A stretch of DNA of 64,000 bases, taken from positions 148,243-212,242 of the forward strand of contig DAIMZI010000002.1 in assembly GCA_036734025.1 (NCBI GenBank). Reading direction: 5' to 3'. Numbering within the stretch: position 1 is the stretch's first letter; each line of letters starts with the position of its first letter. This stretch comes from DAIMZI01 sp036734025 (GTDB lineage Bacteria > Pseudomonadota > Alphaproteobacteria > Rhizobiales > Rhodomicrobiaceae). The translations under genes were made by a program, and so were the position numbers. The notes beneath the pieces are model-generated. The model saw only the letters and a program-made list of their open reading frames with translations, made no database searches and was not told the origin of the DNA. Below are positions 52,459 through 60,668 of this stretch, piece by piece.

Positions 52459-53478
52459 TCAGCGCGCGGCAACCGGCCCCAGAAAAGCATCGAGGCTCCC
52501 GCTCAGATGCGCCTTGATGAGCTTGAGCGTCTGCTCGGGCTGTTCTTCCTGAGGTGCATGGCCGCACCCGCGCACCACGCGCAGCGTCGCCTTGGGCATG
52601 TTCTGCGCCAACTGCTGGCCCATCTCGATCGGCACGACGCGGTCATGGTTGCACCAGATGATCAGGGTCGGCACCGTAATATCGGGATATTTGCGCGCGA
52701 TGATCTCGATATCATCGGGCACGATCTGGCGCACGCTCTGCAACACGGCGTTGCGCCCATCTGCACTTTGCAGCGGCCTTGCATATTCGCGCACGGCATC
52801 GGTGGTCACGGCGCTCGGATCCTCATATGCCAGCGACAAGGCACGCTCGATCTGCACCTCGGCGGGGATCACCAGCATGCTGATGTCGCCGACCACGGGA
52901 AGCTGGATCAGCTTGAAGAACAAGGGCGTGTCCTGCGGATAGGCGATCGTGTCCAGTAGCACCAGCCGGCGCAATCTCTGCGGGCGCGATGCCGCCAGTT
53001 CGAGCGCGACCATCAGTGCGACGCCACCGCCATAGGAATGGCCGATCATCGTCAGATTGGTGAGCTTCTTGCGCGCGATGAGTTCTGCGATCAGTTCGGC
53101 CTGCCGACGAATGGTGTAGGTCCCGTCCAGGGGTTTGTCCGAGGCACCGAACCCCTGCAGATCAACCGCGATCACCCGGTGGGTCTTCGCCAGTTCGGGC
53201 ATGACATGGCGCCATGTATAGCTGTTGGTACCCAGCCCGTGAAGCAGCAGAACCGGCGGCCCGCTGCCCTGATCGGTGATGGCCAGCGCCACTTTGGGGT
53301 CGCCGACCTCGACCCGCTCGACCGCCTCGCTGCGGGCCTTGCTCTCGCCGGGCGGAATCATCTCGCCCAGGGCGGCGGCACAGCCGGTCAACGCGAGAAC
53401 CACGGGCAATATGGCGCAGCGCAGCAGCGCGCGCACACGCACGGCATGGGAGATGATGTGGATGAGACGACGGTTCAC
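52459..53478 (-). CDS. Alpha/beta-hydrolase lipoprotein
   Basis: The product (about 339 residues from the GTG at 53478) has a lipoprotein signal (LPVVLALTGC) and an alpha/beta-hydrolase domain: LLHGLGTNSYTW (oxyanion region), MIGHSYGGGVAL (nucleophile Ser), CNHDRVVPIEMG (acid Asp) and RGCGHAPQEEQ (catalytic His). The catalytic triad is complete. The substrate is unknown; esterase, epoxide or haloalkane activity cannot be distinguished. Alternative starts at 53493, 53442 or a TTG at 53520 exist, and none has a strong ribosome site. Probably tethered to the outer membrane or periplasmic face. Confidence 0.85.
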   Translation of the reverse strand: MNRRLIHIISHAVRVRALLRCAILPVVLALTGCAAALGEMIPPGESKARSEAVERVEVGDPKVALAITDQGSGPPVLLLHGLGTNSYTWRHVMPELAKTHRVIAVDLQGFGASDKPLDGTYTIRRQAELIAELIARKKLTNLTMIGHSYGGGVALMVALELAASRPQRLRRLVLLDTIAYPQDTPLFFKLIQLPVVGDISMLVIPAEVQIERALSLAYEDPSAVTTDAVREYARPLQSADGRNAVLQSVRQIVPDDIEIIARKYPDITVPTLIIWCNHDRVVPIEMGQQLAQNMPKATLRVVRGCGHAPQEEQPEQTLKLIKAHLSGSLDAFLGPVAAR

Positions 53479-53673
53479 ACGATTAATCTTCACAAACTCG
53501 CAAATGCCGACGGCGCGCAACTCTCAATATGACATGAAACCAGAAATGTGGCCGGAAATACAATCATCGGACAAGCCATCGCCATCTTTGCCCGCGCGAC
53601 GTGCATTGCGGCAACACGCCGAGCAAACCGGATGAACCCCGGCAATGAACCATCACCTCATCGGTAGTTTGGC

Positions 53674-53703
53674 TTGACGTGCAACACACCTATTTCGTAA
53701 CAT
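53674..53703 (+). promoter_or_regulatory. Candidate sigma-70-type promoter for the BcsS-like gene
   Basis: TTGACG (53674-53679) and TAACAT (53698-53703) are separated by 18 bases, giving a leader of about 45 bases before the ATG at 53755. Confidence 0.45.
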
Positions 53704-53754
53704 TTGAGCGGGGTGAATGCCGGCATGCGTCAATTGCGGGTATATTTGGGGTAC

Positions 53755-54573
53755 ATGAAATTGATCGAGGGGAGCAAAAGGCCTCAGCGCCATATTAATG
53801 CCGGCCACATATGTGTGAAATACTGCGTCGGTGCGCTCCTCGTCGTGTCTATCCTCGCTCTCACGGACCCAAGACACACGCATGCTCTTGATATAACCGG
53901 CCTGCTCGTCCCCGATATCTCCAGCAACTGGTATGCCGGTCGCAGCGAATTGTTCAGCGGCGCTCAGGCAACAGAAAATGCGCTCTCAGGCTATGCCGGT
54001 TTCACAGTGGCGCTGACCGATGATCTGGTTGCAGAGGGCGTCCTGCTGCGCGTCACAGCTGGCACAGGTGCTTATAACTACACCTCGCAAGGCGGTCTGA
54101 GGCTTGGCATGTTTGCCGCCAATACCGGCTTTGTCGATGCGCTCGTGGGCTATCAGTGGCGGCTGGGCCGCGTCACGGCAAAACTGTTCGCGGGCGCCGC
54201 ATATGAAGAGCACGATATCAACCCGAGCGATCCCGACAATGAGCTGGCGGGGGCGCATCTGGGCGTCAGATTGCTCGGTGAAACCTGGATTGATGTCACC
54301 CCATGGCTGTGGCTGTCGCTCGATGCGTCCTATGCAACGCACACGCAGGCCTACAGTGGCTGGCTGAAATCCGGGATCAGGACGGGCGCTCATCTGAGCT
54401 TGGGAACAGAATTCGCGGCCTTTGGCAACGACGGCTACGACGCGATGCGCGCCGGCGCCTTCGTGCGCTGGAACGACGAGCGCTCCGAATTCACCGTGTC
54501 GGCGGGCGTATCGGGCGATTACGAGGACCCATCGAGCGCCTACGGGGCGCTTTCCATCTTGCAGAAATTCTGA
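53755..54573 (+). CDS. bcsS: Outer-membrane beta-barrel of the cellulose-associated BcsS family
   Basis: The product (272 residues from the ATG at 53755, GGGGT just upstream) has a basic N-terminus, signal peptide (VGALLVVSILALTDPRHTHA), then a mature domain of alternating beta strands rich in aromatic residues. The segments SNWYAGRSELFSG, LVAEGVLLRVTAGTGAYNY, VDALVGYQWRLGRVTAKLFAGAAYEEHDINPSDPDNE and LWLSLDASYATHTQAYSG, and the late DAMRAGAFVRWND, match BcsS of Rhizobiales. BcsS is a predicted outer-membrane barrel near some cellulose synthase clusters; its role is unclear. No bcs genes are in this window. Earlier in-frame starts at 53725 and a TTG at 53704 exist. Confidence 0.8.
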   Translation: MKLIEGSKRPQRHINAGHICVKYCVGALLVVSILALTDPRHTHALDITGLLVPDISSNWYAGRSELFSGAQATENALSGYAGFTVALTDDLVAEGVLLRVTAGTGAYNYTSQGGLRLGMFAANTGFVDALVGYQWRLGRVTAKLFAGAAYEEHDINPSDPDNELAGAHLGVRLLGETWIDVTPWLWLSLDASYATHTQAYSGWLKSGIRTGAHLSLGTEFAAFGNDGYDAMRAGAFVRWNDERSEFTVSAGVSGDYEDPSSAYGALSILQKF

Positions 54574-54621
54574 TGCCTAAAAGAGCAGGGGCGATGATGG
54601 GGGAGCAGCCCATGGCGCAAG

Positions 54622-54657
54622 AAAAAAGAGCGCCTCCGGACTGTCTGGAAGCGCTCT
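54622..54657 (-). terminator. Strong leftward rho-independent terminator
   Basis: Outer stem AGAGCGC (54627-54633) pairs with GCGCTCT (54651-54657), and an inner stem TCCGGA (54635-54640) pairs with TCTGGA (54644-54649) with one G-U pair, around a three-base loop. Read leftwards it is followed by six T residues (54627-54622). No leftward gene ends nearby, so its transcript is unknown. Confidence 0.75.
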
Positions 54658-55092
54658 CGAGAACCCCACTGATATGTTTTAAAGCTTGCGCCTTGCGGCG
54701 CCGCAGCAAGCTCGTCACGACAACGTGCCTCGCGCAGCATCACGAGCCTGTTTTGCTTTTTTCTTCAAGCCTCGGTAAGCCGCAGTCCGAAACTGGCATG
54801 AGTATGGAGGGAGACCGAAATTTGGGCAATGACGCAAATCTGGCTGAAACCGGATTTTTGCGCCGTCATGAAAGAAAGCGCCAGATATTGTGGCAGGCGG
54901 CTGAGCATGCCCCAAGCAGCAGTTACGGCTTTGGTTCGCACGCTGATGGCGCACAGCGATTGAGTCTGCATGTATTTTGGCATGCTGCGCCTGCGCGCAT
55001 AGCCCATGGCAGGCGCGCCGCGCGGCGACTGCCTGGCGAGTGAGCATGCGTGTCCGTGAAAGCCAATCTGTTACACAAATGTGACAAGGCAA

Positions 55093-55114
55093 GCCTATCC
55101 GCCTGGGGATAGGC
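55093..55114. repeat. Inverted repeat, eight-pair stem
   Basis: GCCTATCC (55093-55100) pairs with GGATAGGC (55107-55114) around a six-base loop. No T run follows on either strand, so a standard terminator is not supported. It lies about 90 bases downstream of the Ada-like gene stop. Confidence 0.5.
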
Positions 55115-55174
55115 GGACTAATCAATGGTTTATGGAAATAAATCGTCCTTGTGAAGAAGATAGTCTGTCACAGG

Positions 55175-55192
55175 ATTGCCATAATTGGCAAT
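55175..55192. repeat. Perfect 18-base dyad after the Ada-like gene
   Basis: ATTGCCA-TAAT-TGGCAAT is a complete palindrome-type dyad 13 bases past the stop of the Ada-like gene at 55206. It could be an operator for a rightward or leftward promoter, or a short 3' hairpin. Confidence 0.5.
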
Positions 55193-55205
55193 AGTCAGAG
55201 ACAAT

Positions 55206-56108
55206 CTACTGTTCACGCGCCAACTCCCAGCCAAGAATAGCGCGTTTGCGCGTGACACCCCAGTGATAGCCGCCGAGCCCGCCATCGGCACGCACCACGC
55301 GGTGGCAGGGCACGACGAAAGCGACCGGATTGCGCCCGACCGCCCGGCCCACCGCACGCGCCGCCTTGAGCGAGCATGTGCGCGCGGCGATCTCGGAATA
55401 GCTCGTCATTCTGCCTGCTGGCACGCGCAGCAGGTTCTGCCATACGCGCAATTCGAAATCGGTGCCAATCAGATGCAACCTCACGGGTAGCCCGGCGCGC
55501 GCCTGCGCCTGGCCGGCAACTGCGGCAAAGATGCGCGCAGCCCAGACGGCAGTTGTCTCCGGCGCTTCGACATGGCGCGCCGCGGGCCAGCGCGCCATCA
55601 TCTGCGCCAGCAACTCGTCCGCCTGCGTTTCATCATCGCCGAACGACAGGCCGCAAACCCCGCGCGCAGTGGCCGCAATCAGCGCCACGCCGAACGGACT
55701 GTCATGCCAGCCATAGGCGATGTCCAGCCCCTCCCCCCGGCGCTTGTAATCACCCGGGGTCATGGCCTCATATTCCACGAACAGGTCATGGAGCCGCCCC
55801 GGCCCGGAAAGTCCGGTCTCAAGCGCAGCATCGAGCACGCTGGCTGAACCGTCGAGCAGCACGCGCGCTTGCGTGAGCGTCAGCGCCTGCACGAATGCCT
55901 TGGGGCTCAGTCCCGCCCAGCGTGTGAAAAGCTGATGAAAATGGCTCGGGCTCAGGCCAACCTGCGCGGCAACAACGCTCAGCGAGGGCTGCTCGCGCCA
56001 GTTTTCATGAAGAAATTCGATCGCGCGCTTCACCCGCGCATAGTCAGCGGCGCCGCCGGCCGGGGGCCGATAGTCCGGCTGATCAGGGAAAGGCTCTGGC
56101 ATGACCAT
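55206..56108 (-). CDS. AraC-type HTH plus O6-methylguanine-DNA methyltransferase (Ada-like, without zinc domain)
   Basis: The 300-residue product has an AraC-family helix-turn-helix domain (about 22-122: LSVVAAQVGLSPSHFHQLFTRWAGLSPKAF) and a C-terminal O6-alkylguanine transferase domain (about 125-298) with the acceptor Cys in VVPCHRVV and the helix AGRMTSYSEIAAR. The N-terminal Ada zinc domain, whose Cys accepts methyl phosphotriesters and turns E. coli Ada into an activator, is missing. It directly reverses O6-methylguanine, and may regulate through the HTH domain without the usual methyl switch. The gene is divergent from nth, another repair gene. Confidence 0.93.
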   Translation of the reverse strand: MVMPEPFPDQPDYRPPAGGAADYARVKRAIEFLHENWREQPSLSVVAAQVGLSPSHFHQLFTRWAGLSPKAFVQALTLTQARVLLDGSASVLDAALETGLSGPGRLHDLFVEYEAMTPGDYKRRGEGLDIAYGWHDSPFGVALIAATARGVCGLSFGDDETQADELLAQMMARWPAARHVEAPETTAVWAARIFAAVAGQAQARAGLPVRLHLIGTDFELRVWQNLLRVPAGRMTSYSEIAARTCSLKAARAVGRAVGRNPVAFVVPCHRVVRADGGLGGYHWGVTRKRAILGWELAREQ

Positions 56109-56305
56109 CGATTTTCTCCATCAAGGGGCAAATGGCAACCTAAGCCGGCGTGCCACGCGTTGCGACCCGTTTGTTCTGGTCACGTCATGTCATCGCCGTT
56201 TTGTGCCGCGGCGCGCACGATTGCGCCGGGTAGAGCCCTGCCACCAAAGCATCGCGGCGGGTTTTGGGCCTTTATTGATGTCGCCGGCTCGCTTATGAAT
56301 GGGGC

Positions 56306-57121
56306 ATGGAAGCCTTTGATGACCAGCCTGAAGATCGAACGAAACCACGAAAGCGCGCAAGCGCCGCGCCGGTGAAGGCCGAGCCCAGCAGCCCCCGCAA
56401 AGCGGCTCGCTTGCGGCCAAAGACCTCATCTTCGGCAAACGGTACGACAACCAGAAAGCCTGCAACCCCGCGCATGCGCGCCAGGCGGCTGAAGCCCGAT
56501 GCGGTCGCAGCGATGTTTGCCCGCCTGGCCGCGGCCAGTCCCGACCCGGCCACCGAGTTGCACTTCGTCAATCCCTACACATTGCTCGTCGCCGTCGTGC
56601 TATCGGCTCAGGCGACCGATGCCGGCGTCAACAAGGCCACCGCAAAACTGTTCGCGCTTGCGGACACGCCGCAAAAGATGCTTGCCCTGGGCGAGGACCG
56701 GGTACGCGAACTCATCAAGACCATCGGGCTTTTCCGCAACAAGGCCAGGAACGTGATCGCCCTGTCGCAACAGCTGCTCGATGAGCATGGCGGGGTGGTG
56801 CCGTGTGAGCGCAGCGCGCTGGAGGCGCTGCCCGGGGTGGGGCGCAAGACTGCCAATGTGGTGCTCAATGTCGCCTTCGGCCAGCCGACCATTGCGGTTG
56901 ACACTCATCTGTTTCGGCTCGCCAACCGCACCGGGCTCGCCCCGGGCAAGACACCGGTCGAGGTCGAGACCGGCCTGGAAAAGATCATCCCCGCGGCCTA
57001 TCTGCTGCACGCCCATCACTGGTTGATCCTGCACGGACGCTATGTCTGCAAGGCCCGCAAGCCGGACTGCAATATCTGCCTGATAAGCGATCTGTGCCTG
57101 TTCGACGCCAAGACCTGCTGA
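56306..57121 (+). CDS. nth: Endonuclease III
   Basis: The 271-residue product has a basic, low-complexity N-terminal extension of about 65 residues and then the endonuclease III fold. The helix-hairpin-helix and catalytic Lys are in ALPGVGRKTANVVL, the catalytic Asp in AVDTHLFRLANR, and the [4Fe-4S] ligands in the C-terminal C-x6-C-x2-C-x5-C (CKARKPDCNICLISDLC). It excises oxidised pyrimidines in base excision repair. Since E. coli Nth is 211 residues, the N-terminal tail is extra; a later start is possible but the frame shows no better ribosome site. Confidence 0.94.
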   Translation: MEAFDDQPEDRTKPRKRASAAPVKAEPSSPRKAARLRPKTSSSANGTTTRKPATPRMRARRLKPDAVAAMFARLAAASPDPATELHFVNPYTLLVAVVLSAQATDAGVNKATAKLFALADTPQKMLALGEDRVRELIKTIGLFRNKARNVIALSQQLLDEHGGVVPCERSALEALPGVGRKTANVVLNVAFGQPTIAVDTHLFRLANRTGLAPGKTPVEVETGLEKIIPAAYLLHAHHWLILHGRYVCKARKPDCNICLISDLCLFDAKTC

Positions 57122-57208
57122 CGTCGTCATTATCAGATACCGCAACATTGCGCGGCGCTGATACGCCCGCAACCTTGCTTTATGCACCTGAACCAGAAGG
57201 AGAAATAA

Positions 57209-58207
57209 ATGGCCGAAACCCGCCATGACGTGGTCGGCATCGGAAACGCGATAGTCGATGTCATTGCGCGCTGTGAAGACGCATTTCTCGAGCAGCACGA
57301 AATGGTCAAGGGAACGATGCGGCTGATCGATACGGCGCAGGCCCAGCGGCTTTATGACCTGATGGGGCCGGCGACGGAGCTTTCGGGTGGCTCGGCTGCC
57401 AACACCTGCGCCGGCCTTGCCTCGCTCGGCGCAAGCTCTGCCTTCATCGGCAAGGTCGCCGGCGACCAGCTTGGCGACATATTCACCCATGACATCCGCT
57501 CGATCGGCGTTGCATTTTCAAGCCGGACCGACGGCGCGAATGCTCCCACGGCCCGCAGCCTCATTCTGGTCACGCCGGATGGCCAGCGCACCATGAACAC
57601 ATTTCTGGGCGCCTCGACCCAGTTGAGCGAAAGCGATATCGAGCCCGAGCTTATCGGCTCTGCCGGGATGATCTATCTGGAGGGCTATCTGTTCGATGCG
57701 CCAGAAGCGCGCGCGGCATTTGCCAAGGCGGCCCGGATCGCCGCGGCGGCGGGGCGCATGGTCTCGCTGAGCCTGTCCGACACGTTTTGCGTCGAGCGTC
57801 ACCGCGCGGCCTTTCTCGCCTTCATCAAGGGCGGCGTCGACCTGGTGTTCGGCAATGAAAACGAGGTCCGCGCCCTTTATGAAACCGATGATCTGGACGA
57901 TGCCGTCAGCCGGTTGCGCAGCGATTGCAGTCTCGCCGCCGTCACGCGCAGCGAAAATGGCTCGCTGGTCGTCACGCCTGACGACATCATCGAGATTGCG
58001 CCGCAACGGGTCGGCCAGGTGATTGACACGACGGGCGCCGGCGATCTTTATTCCGCAGGCTTCCTTTTTGGCCTCGCGCGGCAGATGCCACTGGCTGAAT
58101 GCGGGCGCATCGCCAGTCTGGCCGCTGCCGAGGTGATATCGCATGTCGGGGCGAGGCCGCAGACCTCGCTTGCCGAACTGGCGCGGGAAAACGGGCTGGT
58201 GCTGTAA
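57209..58207 (+). CDS. PfkB-family carbohydrate/nucleoside kinase (adenosine kinase-like)
   Basis: The 332-residue product has a strong ribosome site (AAGGAG) and PfkB features: VVGIGNAIVDVIARCEDAFL at the start, SGGSAANTCAGLASLGASSAFIGKVAGD, and the catalytic VIDTTGAGDLYSAGFLFG with the base Asp in GAGD. This resembles adenosine or ribokinase-type sugar kinases that Rhizobiales genomes carry before hisI/folE. It phosphorylates a sugar or nucleoside hydroxyl with ATP; the substrate is uncertain. It lies alone between nth and hisI. Confidence 0.9.
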   Translation: MAETRHDVVGIGNAIVDVIARCEDAFLEQHEMVKGTMRLIDTAQAQRLYDLMGPATELSGGSAANTCAGLASLGASSAFIGKVAGDQLGDIFTHDIRSIGVAFSSRTDGANAPTARSLILVTPDGQRTMNTFLGASTQLSESDIEPELIGSAGMIYLEGYLFDAPEARAAFAKAARIAAAAGRMVSLSLSDTFCVERHRAAFLAFIKGGVDLVFGNENEVRALYETDDLDDAVSRLRSDCSLAAVTRSENGSLVVTPDDIIEIAPQRVGQVIDTTGAGDLYSAGFLFGLARQMPLAECGRIASLAAAEVISHVGARPQTSLAELARENGLVL

Positions 58208-58231
58208 GGCATTGGCGCTAGAGGCGCGGGG

Positions 58232-58714
58232 CTAATCTTTCCGCGCGTAAACTTCGGCGGGATCGAACAGGCGTTCATCATCGACGAACACGAGCCGGGC
58301 GCCATCCTCATCCGATACCGCGCGGTAAAAACAGCTTCTGCGCCCCGTGTGGCAGGCGCCCGCGCCGCCCATGCTGACCTTCAGCCAGATCGTGTCCTGA
58401 TCGCAATCGGTGCGCATCTCGACAACCTTCTGCACATGCCCGCTGGTCTCGCCCTTGCGCCACAAGCTCGCGCGCGAGCGGCTCCAGTAATGGGCCTCGC
58501 GGGTTTCCAGCGTCCGGGCGAGCGCTTCGGCGTTCATGTAGGCAAGCATCAGAACCTCGCCTGTTCCGGCGTCGGTGACGATTGCGGGCACCACACCCTT
58601 GTCATCGAATTTGGGCGCAAACACTGTACCCTCTTCGATTTGCGCGGTCTTCGTGATCGCAGCACGCGCGCGCTGGGGGCGCGGGGAAGGCTTTTTCTGC
58701 CCGTCGCTCCCCAT
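58232..58714 (-). CDS. hisI: Phosphoribosyl-AMP cyclohydrolase
   Basis: The product (160 residues from the ATG at 58714, directly after AGGGGAG) is HisI: VVPAIVTDAGTGEVLMLAYMNAEAL, YWSRSRASLWRKGETSGHVQKVVE, DCDQDTIWLKV and CHTGRRSCFYR with the zinc Cys ligands. It opens the purine ring of PRAMP in histidine synthesis. No HisE domain is fused. About 30 N-terminal residues are extra and basic. It follows folE with five bases between. Confidence 0.95.
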   Translation of the reverse strand: MGSDGQKKPSPRPQRARAAITKTAQIEEGTVFAPKFDDKGVVPAIVTDAGTGEVLMLAYMNAEALARTLETREAHYWSRSRASLWRKGETSGHVQKVVEMRTDCDQDTIWLKVSMGGAGACHTGRRSCFYRAVSDEDGARLVFVDDERLFDPAEVYARKD

Positions 58715-58719
58715 CTCCC

Positions 58720-59394
58720 CTAGCCCACGATCGGACGGCGGCCATGCACCATGTTCAGGAAACGGTCGCGGTAATCCGCATCGTCCTTGAACACGCCGGT
58801 AAAGCGCGTCGTGATGGTCGATACATCGGTCTGGTGCACCCCGCGCGTCGTCATGCACTGATGCATGGCGTCGATGAGGATCGCCACGCCGCGCGGGCGC
58901 AGCGCTTCTTCGATGGCTTCGGCAATCTGCGCGGTCATGGTCTCCTGCGTCTGCAGCCGCTTGGCGAAGATCTCCACCACGCGAGCAATCTTGGAGATGC
59001 CGACCACGCGGTCGCGCGGCAGGTAAGCCACATGCGCCACGCCGAGGATGGGCGCCATGTGGTGCTCGCAATGCGACTGCACGCGAATATCGCGCAGCAT
59101 CACCAGATCATCATAGCCATGGACATCCTCGAAGGTGCGCGAAAGAACCTCATACGGGTCTTCATGATAGCCCGAAAAATATTCATCATAGGCGGCCGCA
59201 ACGCGCCGCGGCGTGTCCATGAGCCCTTCGCGGCCGGGGTTTTCGCCCGCCCACAGGATAAGCGTGCGCACGGCGGCTTCGGCTTCTTCACGGCTGGGAC
59301 GCTTGGCCGGGTGGAGAGCACTGCGCTTTGCGGCTCCCTTCTGAGCTTTGGCATCGACACCCAAGCCGGGGGCTTTGTCGGCGACAACTTTCAT
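58720..59394 (-). CDS. folE: GTP cyclohydrolase I
   Basis: The 224-residue product has a basic N-terminal tail and the conserved GTP-CH-I core: GENPGREGLMDTPRRVAAAY, the zinc-binding SHCEHHMAPILGVAHVAYLPRDRVVGISKIARVVEIFAKRLQ, and the C-terminal CMTTRGVHQTDVSTIT. It converts GTP to dihydroneopterin triphosphate for folate synthesis. It is upstream of hisI on the same strand and divergent from the IscU-like gene. Confidence 0.96.
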   Translation of the reverse strand: MKVVADKAPGLGVDAKAQKGAAKRSALHPAKRPSREEAEAAVRTLILWAGENPGREGLMDTPRRVAAAYDEYFSGYHEDPYEVLSRTFEDVHGYDDLVMLRDIRVQSHCEHHMAPILGVAHVAYLPRDRVVGISKIARVVEIFAKRLQTQETMTAQIAEAIEEALRPRGVAILIDAMHQCMTTRGVHQTDVSTITTRFTGVFKDDADYRDRFLNMVHGRRPIVG

Positions 59395-59697
59395 CGTTCT
59401 TCGGTCCTGTGTTGGTCTGAGCCGGCCGCGGTCAACCGAAGCTGGCAGTATTCATACTATCAAATGGGCCTGTCGGTTCTATCAACACGGCACGAGCAAA
59501 CGTTTTTTTGATCCGCGAAAATGACGCGGGGATCCTCCGTCAGGCAGGTGCTGCGATATGTAACCTTGACTTGGCCACTCAGGTCTACCCATGTGAAAGC
59601 TTAATGCAGTGATCCTTGCGGGCATATGGTGCCATTCGCTTCCCATGACAAATCCAATTCTCGTGAGGATGCTCTGCGCAAGGGATCAGGACATCAA
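59395..59697. other. Divergent intergenic region of 303 bases
   Basis: No gene seen. It should contain promoters for folE (leftward) and the IscU-like gene (rightward). TTGACT at 59566-59571 is a possible -35 box for the rightward gene, but no clear -10 box follows. A stem GATCCGCG (59510-59517) with CGCG-G-GGATC (59525-59534) has a T run before it on the plus strand, so it does not look like a classic terminator. Confidence 0.45.
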
Positions 59698-60183
59698 ATG
59701 AGCGATCTGGACGACATCTATGGCGCGGAATTGCTGTCACTGGCGGCCAACATAAGCCGGACCGGACGGCTTGAGGCGCCCGATGCATCGGCGCGGGCGC
59801 ATTCCAAGCTTTGCGGCTCCACCATAAGCATCGATCTGTGCATGGATGGCGATCTCGTCACCGACTATGCCCATGACGTGCGCGCATGCCTGCTCGGCCA
59901 GGCGGCCGCCTCGGTCATGGCCAGCCAGATCGTCGGTTCGCGCGCTGATGAGTTGCACGCCATCGCCGGCCAGATGCGCACGATGCTGCGCGAGGGCGGC
60001 CCCCCGCCGCAGGGCCGCTGGGCCGATCTGGCGCGGCTTCAGCCAGTGCGCGACTACCGGGCCCGCCATGCCTCGACGCTGCTCGTTTTCGATGCGGTGG
60101 AAGACGCACTCGCCCAGATCAAGGCACGCGAGGACAGCGCACGCCAGAGCGTGGGCCAAACCGCTGGTCATGACGCGACGTGA
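59698..60183 (+). CDS. IscU-like iron-sulfur scaffold homologue lacking the third ligand Cys
   Basis: The product (161 residues from the ATG at 59698, with AGGA upstream) has the IscU/NifU-N fold segments: IYGAELLSLAANISRTGRL, KLCGSTISIDL (Cys 39), DVRACLLGQAAASVM (Cys 64) and a late DLARLQPVRDYRARHASTLLVFDAVEDAL. Canonical IscU has CGD and a third cluster Cys in HCS; here they are CGS and HAS, so Asp and the third Cys are replaced. Members of this type occur beside folE in Rhizobiales. It may bind a cluster through two Cys, or have another role. Confidence 0.88.
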   Translation: MSDLDDIYGAELLSLAANISRTGRLEAPDASARAHSKLCGSTISIDLCMDGDLVTDYAHDVRACLLGQAAASVMASQIVGSRADELHAIAGQMRTMLREGGPPPQGRWADLARLQPVRDYRARHASTLLVFDAVEDALAQIKAREDSARQSVGQTAGHDAT

Positions 60184-60206
60184 GGCCAACACAATCCGGA
60201 GGCCAG

Positions 60207-60668
60207 ATGGCCAGAATCGCAAATTCAGAAGACATTGCCGCCCGTCGCGGGTCGATCTATCCGCATCCCTACCGCGCCGAGCTTGAAGGCCGGCTGAAGC
60301 GCGCACTCGGCGATGTCGTGGGACTAACGCAGTTCGGCGTCAACCTGGTGGTGCTGGAGCCCGGCGCGCGCTCCTCGCAGCGCCACTGGCACGAGAAGGA
60401 AGACGAGTTCGTCTATATCATCGAGGGCGAGGCGACACTTGTAACCGATGATGGCGAACAGGCGCTCGGACCGGGCATGTTCGCCGGCTTTCCCGCTGGC
60501 GAGATCAATGCGCATCACCTGATCAACAAGTCCGACATGCCGGTGCATTACCTGGAGATCGGCACGCGCACCCCGGATGACCGCGCCGCCTATCCCGACG
60601 TGGACATGAAGGCGCACAAGGTCGATGGCAAATGGGTGTTCACGCGCGATGACGGCACGCCCTACTGA
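60207..60668 (+). CDS. Cupin-domain protein
   Basis: The 153-residue product from the ATG at 60207 (GGAGG upstream) is a single cupin: GVNLVVLEPGARSSQRHWHEKEDEFVYIIEGEATLVTDDGE (motif 1 with His, His, Glu metal ligands) and FPAGEINAHHLINKSDMPVHYLEIG (motif 2 with the late His). It may bind a metal and act as an isomerase, dioxygenase-like or storage protein; the reaction is unknown. It lies 23 bases behind the IscU-like gene and its 3' end overlaps yidD. Confidence 0.88.
   Translation: MARIANSEDIAARRGSIYPHPYRAELEGRLKRALGDVVGLTQFGVNLVVLEPGARSSQRHWHEKEDEFVYIIEGEATLVTDDGEQALGPGMFAGFPAGEINAHHLINKSDMPVHYLEIGTRTPDDRAAYPDVDMKAHKVDGKWVFTRDDGTPY

Larger units (their letters stand above)
54574..55205. 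other. 632-base region without a recognised gene, with leftward terminator and dyads
   Basis: Open frames here look random in composition and lack domains. The region holds a strong leftward terminator (54622-54657), a second stem (AGCTTGC 54683-54689 with GCAAGCT 54706-54712), a stem GCCTATCC/GGATAGGC (55093-55114) and a perfect dyad at 55175-55192. A leftward non-coding transcript ending at the terminator is possible. Confidence 0.45.

Noticed and set aside
54715..55125. A 136-codon minus-strand frame ending in a Lys/Arg-rich tail.
   Set aside because: No ribosome site, no domain and odd composition; the region is better described as non-coding with a terminator.
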